This document shows positions 47,737-59,079 of a stretch of 64,000 nucleotides of DNA, in pieces; positions within the stretch are counted from its first letter, which is position 1, and each line of letters begins with the position of its first letter. The translations under genes were made by a program, and so were the position numbers. Origin of the DNA: Neurospora crassa OR74A (lineage: Eukaryota; Ascomycota; Sordariomycetes; Sordariales; Sordariaceae). The DNA is taken from contig NC_026505.1 in the NCBI RefSeq assembly GCF_000182925.2, positions 5,332,001 to 5,396,000 of the forward strand, given 5' to 3'. The notes below the pieces were generated by a model that did no database searches, was not told the DNA's origin, and saw nothing but the letters and a program-made list of their open reading frames with translations.

Positions 47737-50131
47737 TCAGACAAAGGTGGGTGCAGTATAAACCAATGCGCCGAACATCATGGCACCTGTAGCTACACCT
47801 CCGAGAGCAACATAGCCGACCCGCTCGGCAATATTGCGCAACCGTTGCCTCTTGGTTGGTCTATCGCCGCCATCGTCGTCAAGGCGAACAGTCGATGTAA
47901 CGACCGAGACAGGCAAATCGAGCGACTCAACTGTCATTGTAATTGCTGTCGCTGCCTCAGTAGAAGGTTCGATCAAATCGCCAACCTCCATGTCCTTGTC
48001 AACCTCCACGACTTCCTGCAATTCCTCCCTCTTGTTTTCGCCACTTGCTTCGGGCTTCTGTACTTCGCTAGCTTGCCATGCAAGGTCTTCCTCGGTGCTA
48101 GACGAGATGGCTTCTGCCTTTCTCTTTCCTTTGCCAACTGGGGCATTCTCATCCATAATATCGGAGATAGCAAGGCGTGAATACTCCCTAGTGACGGGTG
48201 AAGACTGCATTATGGTCATCCTGTTTTCCTTCCGAGCCTCAAAGAACTTTGCTTTATCAGATGGATACCAGGGAGCTTCTTCCATTTCCAAAGGTCCATT
48301 CAGTGGTTTGTTGATTGGAGAAGTGTCATCGATATCTCCCGCCGATTTGTTCGACTTGGGAGTAGCCAGCTGAACGTCGCGAGGATGAGTGAAGGATAGA
48401 AACAATGGAGAATCGACAGGGTACGATGCTGGCCGCATATCCGCAGGAGTGGTGTGAGGGACTTGAAGGATAGCGCGATCAATGACATCGTCCTTGATAT
48501 CTGGAGTGACAAGGCGAGCCGTGCTATGGTCCTTGTAAATGATAGATGATGGACCAGTCACAACATTGCTGAAGTCTGGCATGGCCCAGTTGCTAGAAGG
48601 CTCCCTTCCATAAACTTCTTCGGCCTCTGACTCTGCATCTGAGTCCTGGCCAGCGGAAAAATCCGAATCGGACTCAGAGTATGGGTAATCGTATTCAAAG
48701 CCTCTTTCAGAGGAATCGCCATCTAAGACATGGTTAACAACTAAACCCAATTGCGGATTTCAATCAACACTTACCACCATTCAAATCTCCACCACTCACT
48801 TCCGAATTAGCGGATTCGGGCTCATACTCTGGCTCATAATCAGAGCTCATCTCAGAGTCCCAATCATCATCATCATCATCACCAAGTGCAGCGTAACACT
48901 GCGATGGAACGGGGTGTTGGGATATGGGGACATGTAGAGATGTGCTGGGAGCTTGAGATGCAGTGGGTTGAATGGCACCGACGTTCTGAGGCCAAACATC
49001 CTCTCCACTCGATCCATAATTGCTGCAGTTGCTGTCGTTGCTGCCGATAGGGCTCTTCGGAGATGGTATGGAGGCAATGTCTGACTTTGAGTGCGAGCCG
49101 TGATTCTGATGGGAGTCGTTGATCTTATCACTATGGCACAAATCGCTCTCGTATTCATCATCCTGGTCCACATCGATAACCTGTTTCCGAGGGTCTGTGA
49201 TGACATTTCCAGACCCGACAGGGTAAGTAAGGTCAATCACTTCACCCTTCCAGCTTCGTCCCGACAGCCCACGTGCCGCCGCTTGGGTGCCCGGCGGCTC
49301 TATGTTCGAGTCTTCGTCCTGGTACTCCATGTCGGAGTCTGATACGTCGGGAACTTTGAATGTACTTGAAGCCCTCGGACTATTCCATGTCAGCATCGTC
49401 TAATGCAAAAAACAAGGGCAATGAAGCGTTTTCTCGGTCGTTGCGCGAGAAGCAATGTTTGAGGTTATGTTGCTGTTTGCTAGGGTTGTGAAACTTACCG
49501 AGTAGTATCTTGCTCTAGCTTCGCTTTAGGGACCTCGATATACTCTAGACCTACTTTGACGATTGTAGGGGGGAAAGTCGTTTTTCTCATGACATCCACA
49601 CCGAAGCGAATGTTGTCGCCGTCCTTGATCTCGACTTGCTCGTCCTTTTCAAGTCGCTGGTCGCTTTTATTTATGTACGTTCCGTGGAGCGACCCAAGGT
49701 CCCGCAGTTTCAGCCGCTACAAGATAGCCATTACATATTAGCAAAGGAATAGGCAGATGGGCCCGCTGGGGAGGGAGCCAACCTTCTGGGTAAAATCAGC
49801 GATGATCTCAGCGTGCTGTCGAGACATCACCGGGCTGTCGTACCACCCGTTCTGTGAACTGGGTACAAATCCTTTCGCTGCCAGTTTGGAAGAGCGGCCG
49901 ATTTTCAATGTCGGATTCTGCTTGTCCAAGACGATGTACCGTCGCGAGAACGGATGGTCAGTATGCGGATGCTGTGTCAACGAAATCGAGAATGCTGGTA
50001 GTAAGTTAGTACCAAGCCATCCGAGGACTCGGAGAAGAGAGGAAGGAGGGGTTTCTAGCCCTAATGAGTAGGTTTCGAATGGACGTACCAGGCAAATTGC
50101 CAGTCGAGGCCGGCTCAGAATTCGTGGACAT
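47737..50131 (-). CDS. FHA-domain protein with C-terminal membrane anchor
   Basis: Predicted 687-residue protein. Minus-strand exons: 50131-50089, 49994-49783, 49716-49499, 49379-48775 and 48722-47737. The FHA phosphothreonine-binding domain lies at about residues 30-115, with G47-R48, S72-R73-x-H75 and the GSLHGTYIN loop (93-101) all present. A long acidic Ser/Asp/Glu-rich region follows, then a Lys/Arg-rich motif PTKRQRLRN (about 648-656) that could be a nuclear signal, and a hydrophobic segment at about 662-682 (YVALGGVATGAMMFGALVY) close to the end. The design FHA, disorder, tail anchor resembles SLMAP/Far9-type proteins in outline, but I see no clear coiled coil, so I do not assign that identity. 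Exon 2 ends at a weak GTTGGC donor, supported by exact continuation of the FHA fold; the exon 4 acceptor at 49380 is chosen because the nearer one gives a stop. Confidence 0.85.
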
Positions 50132-53039
50132 TGTGGATGTGCGAAAGATGCAGTCGCTACACCGTTTCCTGGGGAGGGGCTGAACAAGTAAATCCTGCTT
50201 CTTGTCGGGCAGAACACCGGACTGCCCTGGTAGCTGCAGAATTCCTGTTCAAGGCGAGTCAATTAACCGCAGAAGAGGTGATACCCGAGGTTCCGGACTG
50301 CTGGTGTGTTGAAAAACCGGTCCAAGGCAGCAGAGCGCAGTACCAGATACGATGTCAGAAGCAGCACAGACCGAGCCGAGGATGTGAGAGAGTTGAATGT
50401 GCGTGCAGTGAACGAGCAGTGATAGTGGGGTGAAACGTGCTCTCTGGGTCGATGTGAACTCGAGGTCTGGTGCAGGTGAAGAAATGATGACCAAACAAGA
50501 CGCAGCAACGCAGAGGTAGAGGTAGGTAGCTACAGATTGCAGCTGGAGCGCGGGGTCAATGGTTTGTTTCGCAGCGAGTCACAGGATGGTCCTCAGTGTT
50601 CAAGAGGAGGTTAAGTTAAGTTGTATCTGGATGTTTGAACAGGTCGGAGCAGGAGGAACACACTCAAATCAAAATGGATTAGTTGGGTTGGTTCATTGTG
50701 TTCAGTTGAATAAAGGAGGTTGCGACTGGCAAGAGAGACGGATTCGGTCGTCGCACTTTCAAGGGTGCTTGCCCAGGCGACCGCCAACTTGCACCTCAAA
50801 TGGGAAAGAGCACTCCTCCTTAGATAGCGGAAGTGCGGGGCCAGGGGGGTGCCTGATACACCGACCCGGATAGGACCTATCGATCTGGCCATGTCCGCCT
50901 ACCTACCTAGCACTTACCTACTTATCTATCTTCTTCTCGGCTGTCTCTTACTTACCATTGGTGATATCAACGTGAATGAAATGATTCGTCTTGATTATCG
51001 TGCTTGGTGGCAGCAGATCACAGCGCTCTTCCTTCGTCCACCATGCCGTTTACCTTCCTTAGTGGAAGTATACTCGAGCCATCGATGGAAGTTGTACTGG
51101 AGCCGCACAACTATACTTGGACCGCATTTGCGAGGCACCAGGCTACCAGCAGGCAGGCAGACATCGAGTGGGAATGGACGGACATATGCGGTTACACAAG
51201 CTTGACTTCTTTCCGTCGGATCTACCTACCTATTTGTGCTCCGACCTGCCCCCTTCCCCTCCCTTTGGTCCCTTCGTTCGTTTGCCAATGAGGCGGGCGA
51301 CAACTGAGTCAGACTGGACCCCTCGCAACAACGATCTAGCACCCGCTGGTATTAATTCCTGACGATCCAATACCCTTATGGTACCTATTTATCAGCTAGG
51401 CGGCTTGCAATCGGTTGACTCTAATGTTGATCATGTTTGAAAACCCGACGAGTTGTCGTTAGCTGAGACTCATGATGCCCCACTCCTGTTTGCATGTGAA
51501 CGACGACCTGACGGGACTGGACGGGAGAGCTACAAAGTGCGGATAATGCGGAGCTGCTGCTGGCTTTGCTGGGAACAAAAGGACGGGGGCAGCTCATGAG
51601 TGACGGCACGTTGGTGGGGAAGAGGGGCGTCGGTATCTTATCGCTTGCAAGGGCCCAGGCAGAAGGGGATTTCACCGATCCAAGACAGCACCTTTTGCCG
51701 TTTCACAAACCACATCGAATGCTGCTCTTTCTTAACCTACGGAAAGCATACGTCTAATTTCCCTGCTTTTTTGGGGTTGATCAAGACGTGTACATAGGTG
51801 TGTACATAGGTAGGTTGAAGGTTGATGATGAACGTTCGTGTTGGGCTCGGATGTTTTTACACTACATAAATGCTTCCCCAGGCCGTAAAGGTGCTCAGTG
51901 ACAGCTGGAAGATCCAGTCCTAACCTCTTTTGGTTAGTGCATTCATGGTTCATATGCAAGCACTTAAACCACACTCACGAGATGGATGGCAAGGACAACC
52001 AAAGGAAGCATTCGACATGGAGGGACTGGCACAAGATTCACACCTTTCCAAAATATTGGCATTTCTTTGAGTTGCCAATTCAAACCAAATACACCAATGA
52101 GGGAAATTGGAAACATTTGCAAGTTCACATGTTACTAATCTTGATTGTCGCGAACGAGGGACCTTACCTTGGCTCTCGATTCTCGACCTATCGTACAAAA
52201 AGTAAGCCCTTAGTTTGCACTAGTACCGTTGCCAATGCTTGCGCGGAGCTCCAGCGATAGCTAAAAGAGGCTTATATCAGCACATGTTTGATTGAGTCAC
52301 AAGTCACAATGCCATGTATGTAGGTAGGTTCCAAAACCAGGAAACAATAATTCACGGGCAGCAAGCAGATGTTTACCGCGAGGGACATGACATGGTAGAA
52401 CAGAACAGAACAGAACTGAATTGAACTTGACTGAACTGCAAGGACATCAGAAATCGTCACGGCTTAACAGACTGATCCGATGGGCCGAGCATTAAATCGT
52501 AGCCAAGGTCTTGGCTCCGGGTACCGTTCGCCACTGACCACCGTGCCCTTGGTCTTCTGGGCCCGCCTCAGTGCGTCATGCGTCATTCGTTCCCGGGCCC
52601 TGCAGTGGACGCGGTCCCGAAAACTGCAGTTCCAGTTGTTGATCCGCACAAGTGGAATTGAAATTGTCCCTTTCTTTTCCTCTACAAGAACAAATATTTT
52701 CCCGTCACGAGCAAGGGAAAATAATCATCTGCCGTCTTGTCCAACCAACTTTGCCTCCGACTTTCCAACCCCGACGACGGCACAGTCCTACCTTCGACTT
52801 TATAAGAAAGCACTCTTCCCCCGTATCTCATGGATTTTATGCTGAAATCGACCTACTCATTCGAAAAGTCAGCAACCGCCATCAACAATTACAACAACCA
52901 TTCACCTCCCATACACCGACCTGAAAAGTAACAGTCTTGCACGGCAGGCGATCGAAATCACAAGCCACGACGACCACCTAAACCAAGAATCCCATATTTC
53001 TTGCCGAACAGACGCTTCATCCAGCACACACCCAACATC
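50132..53039. other. 2.9-kb divergent promoter region of the FHA and IFRD genes
   Basis: No gene is seen. A TAGAGGTA octamer (50517-50524), TACCTACC repeats near 50897 and a GAACA repeat near 52400 are present. The last 300 bases on the plus strand are C/A-rich, resembling the leader of the IFRD gene. Confidence 0.5.
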
Positions 53040-54440
53040 ATGCACGATCTACGCAAGAAAGCCCTTTTGGAAAGCGGCAAGACCGTTTCTCGAAAGGCTA
53101 GAGCGCGGCCCGAAGCCCCACGCTCTGGCGGCACTCTCTCTCCCGGCAATGGCTCTCCCGCAAGCTCGCGGCCCGGCTCGCGGCCCGGCTCACGGGCACC
53201 CTCAACAGCGGGATCCCTAGCTGGAAGTCGTGTCCCTTCCGAGGACGAAGCAAGTGAATACGACTTCGATGACGCCATGACTATCAGCAGCGCCAACTCG
53301 GCAACTGGCGAGGATGTTTACGAGGACGATACAAGCAATACGTGGCCGGAGAGGTTGCAAGACCGTATTGCCGAACTTCAGGATCGCAAGAGAAGCAGCG
53401 TTCAGGGCCGCGAGGCTACGCTGAAGGCATATACACACATTCTGAAGCACCACTTTGCACAAAAGCACATTGAGAAGAACATTTCCGACATCCACGCGGC
53501 CCTCCTCCGCAGCATCAGAAGCGGAAGCAGCGATCAAGAGCGCCTGCTCGCTCTCCAAGCACTTGCAGTCACCATCCTCAACTACCCTTCGGATGCGATA
53601 TTTGACCACGTCTGGTCTGCACTCAAGGTAGCCTGTGAGGACGGCGAGGAAGACAAAATCAAGATCGAAGCCATCAACACCATCAGCATCGCCGTGTCAC
53701 TTGGGGGCGGTTCATCCAGCGCCGCAGAAGAAGTTCTCGACTTCCTACTCGAAATCATCGAAAGCGACGGCCAGAGTGTGGGTGCTCCAGACAACGGCAA
53801 CGTCGTGGCAGCAGCTCTCCAGGCCTGGGGTTTTGTGGCCAGCTACATGGACGACTTGAGCGTGCAGCGCGACCAAGCCATGGAGGCCTTCATGGAGCAA
53901 CTGGACAGCACAGACAGTGACGTGCAAATCGGTGCCGGCGTCAACATTGCTCTGCTGTTTGAAGCTGCCCGCGACGACGAAGAAGAAACGGGCGAGAGCT
54001 CCGACTTGCAGTACAACCAGCACAGAATCATGACCCGCATGGCGGAGATTGTCCGTGACTCTTCCAAGGCGGTCTCAAAGCTGAACCGTAAACAGCTAAA
54101 GACCAACTTCCAAAGTATCATCACCTCTTTGGAACGTGGCCTGGGTCCGGGATATTCGACTGCTGGTCGCAGTTTGGCGAATCCCCACACGGGAGGCTCC
54201 AGGATGGAGTCAGGTGCCGGAGGCGAGGATGGATTTGTCGAGTTTGGATATCGTGAGAAGCTACGGATTCATAATCAAATTCTGATTATCGATACCTGGT
54301 CAACACACGCTAGGATGGAGACCTTGAAGACGGTCCTTGGTGGCGGTTTGGCGACACAGTATATTGAGAACCCTGCGGTTAGAGAGGTTCTGGAGGGTGC
54401 GGACGTGGAGTTTATAGTCAGGACTAACAGGAGAAGGTAG
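53040..54440 (+). CDS. Interferon-related developmental regulator (IFRD) family protein
   Basis: Single-exon frame of 466 residues from ATG at 53040 (MHDLRKKALLESGKT). Residues 20-80 are Ser/Pro/Gly/Arg-rich with a repeated SRPGSRPGSR. The IFRD homology region runs from about residue 100: WPERLQDRIAELQDRKRSS, REATLKAYTHILKHHFAQKHI, then helical HEAT/ARM-like repeats through about 330 (ERLLALQALAVTIL, EDKIKIEAINTISIAVSLGG, AALQAWGFVASYMDD, DVQIGAGVNIALLFEA). The conserved C-terminal block FGYREKLRIHNQILIIDTW is also present. Metazoan IFRD1/2 act as transcriptional co-regulators or ribosome-associated factors, and the fungal role is not established. A frame extends slightly upstream but without an ATG. 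The product is probably soluble; no membrane segment was seen. Confidence 0.9.
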   Translation: MHDLRKKALLESGKTVSRKARARPEAPRSGGTLSPGNGSPASSRPGSRPGSRAPSTAGSLAGSRVPSEDEASEYDFDDAMTISSANSATGEDVYEDDTSNTWPERLQDRIAELQDRKRSSVQGREATLKAYTHILKHHFAQKHIEKNISDIHAALLRSIRSGSSDQERLLALQALAVTILNYPSDAIFDHVWSALKVACEDGEEDKIKIEAINTISIAVSLGGGSSSAAEEVLDFLLEIIESDGQSVGAPDNGNVVAAALQAWGFVASYMDDLSVQRDQAMEAFMEQLDSTDSDVQIGAGVNIALLFEAARDDEEETGESSDLQYNQHRIMTRMAEIVRDSSKAVSKLNRKQLKTNFQSIITSLERGLGPGYSTAGRSLANPHTGGSRMESGAGGEDGFVEFGYREKLRIHNQILIIDTWSTHARMETLKTVLGGGLATQYIENPAVREVLEGADVEFIVRTNRRR

Positions 54441-57400
54441 AGGTAGCGTACAACTGCAGGATATCAGGATGAGTGAGGAAAGTAGGATGAATGTGTTGGT
54501 ACAACGATAGACGACAGCGTTAGGTGGCATTGTTATTGGATTCCTTTCTGCACACATTCCTAGTTATCAACAGGAGTTTTTTTTTTGGCACCTTAGATTA
54601 AGGTCTTTCCGCAAGGCTTTCTTAGTTGGTCTTCCTTTTCCTCATAATTTGTTCATCCTCGTTGCTGGTGCCATAGAGTTTGAGCCACAGCTCAGGGAAC
54701 ACGCTACACAGCGCAATTCTTTCTTTTCATAACCGCTTTTTGCATCTATTCAGATAATACACTTGTTTCGACGATGCCTGTTCTTTGATGTTTATCCTTA
54801 GGTTCACGAATTAACCCAATTCTTTCCAAACCTGACACGATCGAACGTCAGAGGTCTCTTGGGCTTCAAGTGTACACGACCTATTCTTCTAAACATAACA
54901 TAGAAGCTATGGCATGTCAAGAAGTACACAGCATGGATTAAAGCAGCAATACTTTTGCCCATTCAACATTTTCATTTTGCCGTGAACGGGAGAGAAATAA
55001 GCGGAAACTCGAGGAATACACGTCTTGCATCAGAATTCAAGGTTGTTATTATTATACTAGATAGTACGTATGGCATGGATCTAACGTCGGGCATATAGTG
55101 AAACTCAATGTCTAAGCAGGAGGATGATAATTCCGGTGATATGCGTTTTTCTCCGTCCCTTCTTAGCTTTTTTTTTCTCAACTAGCTGACTTAGATGGAA
55201 TATGAGACATTCAACACCGGGCAGCCACGAACCTTGGAAAATAAATATACGTACGTTGTTTCAGCATTTGACTTTTTTTTGGGTTCATGAGGGGGGAATC
55301 ATCATCTTCAACCGGAGCGTCGTTCGGTATCCCAGGCTCCCGGTTGTTAGTGTGTCTCGCAAGCCCCGCGTTCAGTGAATATCGATTGAGGCATCGATGC
55401 GAGGGGGGGGTAGCGTTTGAGGAGATGTGGTCGAATTGAATTATGGGGGGCTTGTGCCTGGTGATCCTCGCTGTACTTGTAAGCCCTGGCAACACTATAC
55501 CGCGAAACGTAGTATCAAGTACCATAGAAGATGCAGTTCGCAAACGAAACACGACACACGACACACGACACATGACTGCTAGTGGATGGTTAGTTCTACA
55601 TACAAGTTATCTGCAACTTTTGATCGGGTCAGGCGGGTAGGCTTGACTCTGAAGGGAGAGTTCTGTTGTTTCATCAAGACCATGGTTTATGTTGTATGGT
55701 GTTTCACAGAGGTAACTAACGACGTCATTAGCGCCAAGCATAGGGTGTACCTGAATGACTGAACAAGGTCCAACGAACGACATGAGGGGCAGGGCAGCGA
55801 TCCGAAGAAAAAAAAAAAAACGTGGGGAGGGACCATTACAGTTCAGGAACAGGAACCACTGGCACCCAACGAAGCCAACTTGAACAAGGGCACCAAGATA
55901 TATGCAAAGAATCAGGGCAGTTGGGACAGTCTATCGGTGATCTTTGTCTGATCTTGAGGTCTGGCTTTCCGGTGTTGCCCTGGTGAGTGATAGGTAGTGT
56001 GATAGTGACGGTACCTGGCAGCAGTTACCTACCTACCTACCCTACCTCCGGCTGGACTGAACTAGGTATTTGCTTGCTTAAGTTACCTATCAGCCGCGGC
56101 AGCAGCAACAAGCGGGCAGGACGGGCGGTAACCAACAACATCGTCACCGGCATCACATCAATAGGTAATAGGTAACGGCCTGCACTAAAATTCGTGTAAA
56201 ATCTGGAGACCTGCGCAAGTGTTGTTGACCACATGGATTTGCGGGGCTACCGTTTCAATTTCTTTTCTTGGGCCCGAGTACTTACCGGTACAGTAGGACA
56301 AGGCAAGCCGAGGTTGAGACGGTGAAGAGACGGAGGTGAAGACGGGAAACGGGACAAGCTCCGAAGCGGAATGGCTGCCGAAGAGCTGATCAACACCTCC
56401 TCCCCCTTGTTCCCTGACCTTGGCTCACTGCAAAGAGCTCTGCCCTGGGCTGGCTGGTAGCAGGCTGGGATGCGGCTTCGGTGGTCCCCAGCCGTCGGGG
56501 GTCCACTTTTTTGAAATTTTACTTTTTACCTTTTTACTTTTTGGGAACCTGGTCATTCCCCCAAGTTCAGTTGGTTTCTGGGAGTTGTTCTTGTCCTGTT
56601 TTGATATGGTGTATTAATCATCAACCGGGCCGATGGGAAGGGAGGGAGGCGGGAAGGAGGGAGCAGGTGGTTGAAGATGTCGTGAAGAAGGGATTGAAGA
56701 ATTGACCGAGGGATAGGTAACTACAGAGCAGAAAAAAGAAAAAAAGAAACAGAGACAGAAACAGGAACAGAGACAGGAAGGGAGAAAATTGTACCACAAT
56801 GACCGGTTTTAAGCCTGAGCTTTCCAGCGAATCGATGTCCGTTCATCCATTCACTATGTCACTGCCCTGTCCAATTCTCTTGTGAAATAGAAGGCGAAGG
56901 CGGACGGAGCTGAGCTGCATAACGCTGCAGCAAGGCACCTCATAGCACCCCTGCCTCCCACGCGCAATTGGCCGATAGCCGTCGAGCATGGCCAGCACAC
57001 CAAGCAAGGCCGGCCGTCGTCGGGCAAACCTAGGCGAACCAAGCCGCCATGGAGGGATTCGGCGCCGGGCAGTTGGGGGAGATCGGGAAGGGAATGGCAA
57101 GAAGAGAACAGGAAAAAGAAGGCCGTTCAGAGAAGTGGAAGCTGTGACGGGATGGATGAAACGGACTCGAACCAAGGCCGTGGGTTGGTGGCAGTGACTT
57201 TACTTGTATTCAGTCGGGAATTATATCCATCCATGTGGATGAGTCCAGTTCCCGTATGTAGTCTCGATATTACTTACTGTACGCGGGCGCCGACTTCTTT
57301 CGTTGGACTCCTCTCCCTGACTCCCACCGCTCATTCGTCCCTCTCACCACGCAGTCCACCACCGAATGGCCCCTCGCTGCTTTCCTCCTCTCTCGAGCAC

Positions 57401-59079
57401 CAATCCAGAGGCATCAAACAGTCCCTTTTTATGATTTTTATTTCTTTTTTTTATTTTTTATTTTTTCCCCCTCTCACTCACACGCCAGTCGCCAGTCGCC
57501 GGTCGCCAGTCACAAATCCACAGCAGCACCTAAGTCGGGAGGTCGGGTTGCAAACAGATCGATTCCCAGGTTCCAGTGACGAGACCATCTTTTTGTGTGC
57601 TTCCCCTGCTGCTGCTGCTGCTGCTGCCCTACCCGATATACTTGTACGTTGGCGGGTAGCTTCGAATATATCGATCGCATCCACCTCCACCTGGCACCCG
57701 AACGAGCGGAGACTGTTGAATGATCACTTGCGACACACGCTTCCATTGCATGCGACAAACTACTAGACCGACCACCTTTGAGGCCTGCAGCACGCAAAAC
57801 ATAGCATACTTAGATCTCCGACACGACGAGACGGGCTTTTTTGGTCCCCATCCGCTTGGAACCCTAAAGTCAGCCCGCCCTGGCCGAGCTACCTCCATTA
57901 TACCTCTAGCTACAAGCGCATAGCACAAGTTGAGGACGATAACGTACATACCTTGGCGACCTCCATCTGGTACGTGCCGTTGATATACCTCTGTTCTCTT
58001 GTTGCCGATATCCTCTCCTTCCTCGTCTTCCCATGTCTACAGCCACCAAATCCAAACAAACACCCCTATGCCTCCATCGTGTCAGCATCGGGCTGAATTG
58101 TCCTCTCAGAAGGGCTGTCCCATTGCTGCCTCACCACAGCATCGACCTACCTACCTCTACCAAGGATGGAAACATGGGGGTCGGTCCTCTGGTCCTTCCA
58201 GGTCAAGGAAGTGCAGGGCAGGACTGGGTATTGCGCCGCCTCTCGATTTTCACGGGACGGAGCACCGCCGCCTACCTTGTCGCTTCCTTGTAGTAGCGTA
58301 GCCTGCCTCCCCGCCTGCCCTGCCCTGTCATCCCGTCCTATTGTGGGTTCAGGTTCCATGTTCCCCTTGCCTAGCCCGTATGTGCCATCACCTCAATCAC
58401 ACTGCCTGCAACTGCACTCACTCAGCTGCACTGCACTGGGACTGCGACGCGCCTAGTCTCACTAGGTTTTTCCACTTCCACTTCCCTCTCTCCCGTCCTC
58501 TCCATCGATCCCATCCAGCTTTCCTCACCCTCCTCCACAGGCCTGTTCGCGCATCTTGCATCTTGCATCTTGCCGCTTCTCAGTTGGCGTCCCCCAAGTC
58601 AAACCAATCTGTGGGGTTTGCCATTCTCTACGCTTCTTCGAGACGAATCAGCAGCTTACCCTAATTCCGTTGGTCCAGCTCTCAGCTTTTCTCTGACCAC
58701 CAGATTTTCCCGCAACCAGATGTCGCCCTGAACGGAACGAACAGAGAGACCGCGCAGCTTCGATTCGTCGACAGCACCATCATAATACCCCTCGCGCCCT
58801 ATCTTGTTTTCCTCCTCATTTTAATACTACCCATATTCTCTTTCTTTTATCTCGCCCTTTTGCAACCCGCTCCCACCCTCCACCGAATTGCCGGGAAGAG
58901 CCTTGCTTTTCTAAGAACAGGAACAGGATTTGGCTACCGAACTGGCGGGGGGAACAGCTGCGCTACACTCAAGCTGCGGCAAGGCCCACTAGGCTCGCTT
59001 AGACGACCGTCTGATCTTCGATAGCTTGGCCTAACCCAACCATCTCGTCCTTCCAACCGCGACGCCCAACACCGACAAC
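54441..59079. other. 4.6-kb intergenic region before the giant disordered protein
   Basis: No gene is supported. Features are TACCTACC repeats near 56030, a CTG repeat (57606-57626), poly-A near 55807, two TACCTCTA octamers (57901 and 58152) and long pyrimidine-rich plus-strand sequence from about 57300 to 58900 that may be promoter and leader of the downstream gene. Frames up to about 204 codons (57152-57766) have low-complexity translations and no motif. Confidence 0.5.
57606..57626 (+). repeat. CTG trinucleotide repeat, 7 copies
   Basis: Seven perfect CTG units in non-coding DNA upstream of the large disordered-protein gene. Confidence 0.9.

Noticed and set aside
53001-53039. Upstream extension of the IFRD protein by 13 codons
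   Set aside because: The first codon there is TTG, not ATG. The conserved MHDLRKKAL start at 53040 is preferred.
57150-57180. GGTTCGAGTCC-like tRNA B box on the minus strand near 57160-57175
   Set aside because: The flanking bases do not form a T stem, and no acceptor stem or A box is found at the right distance.
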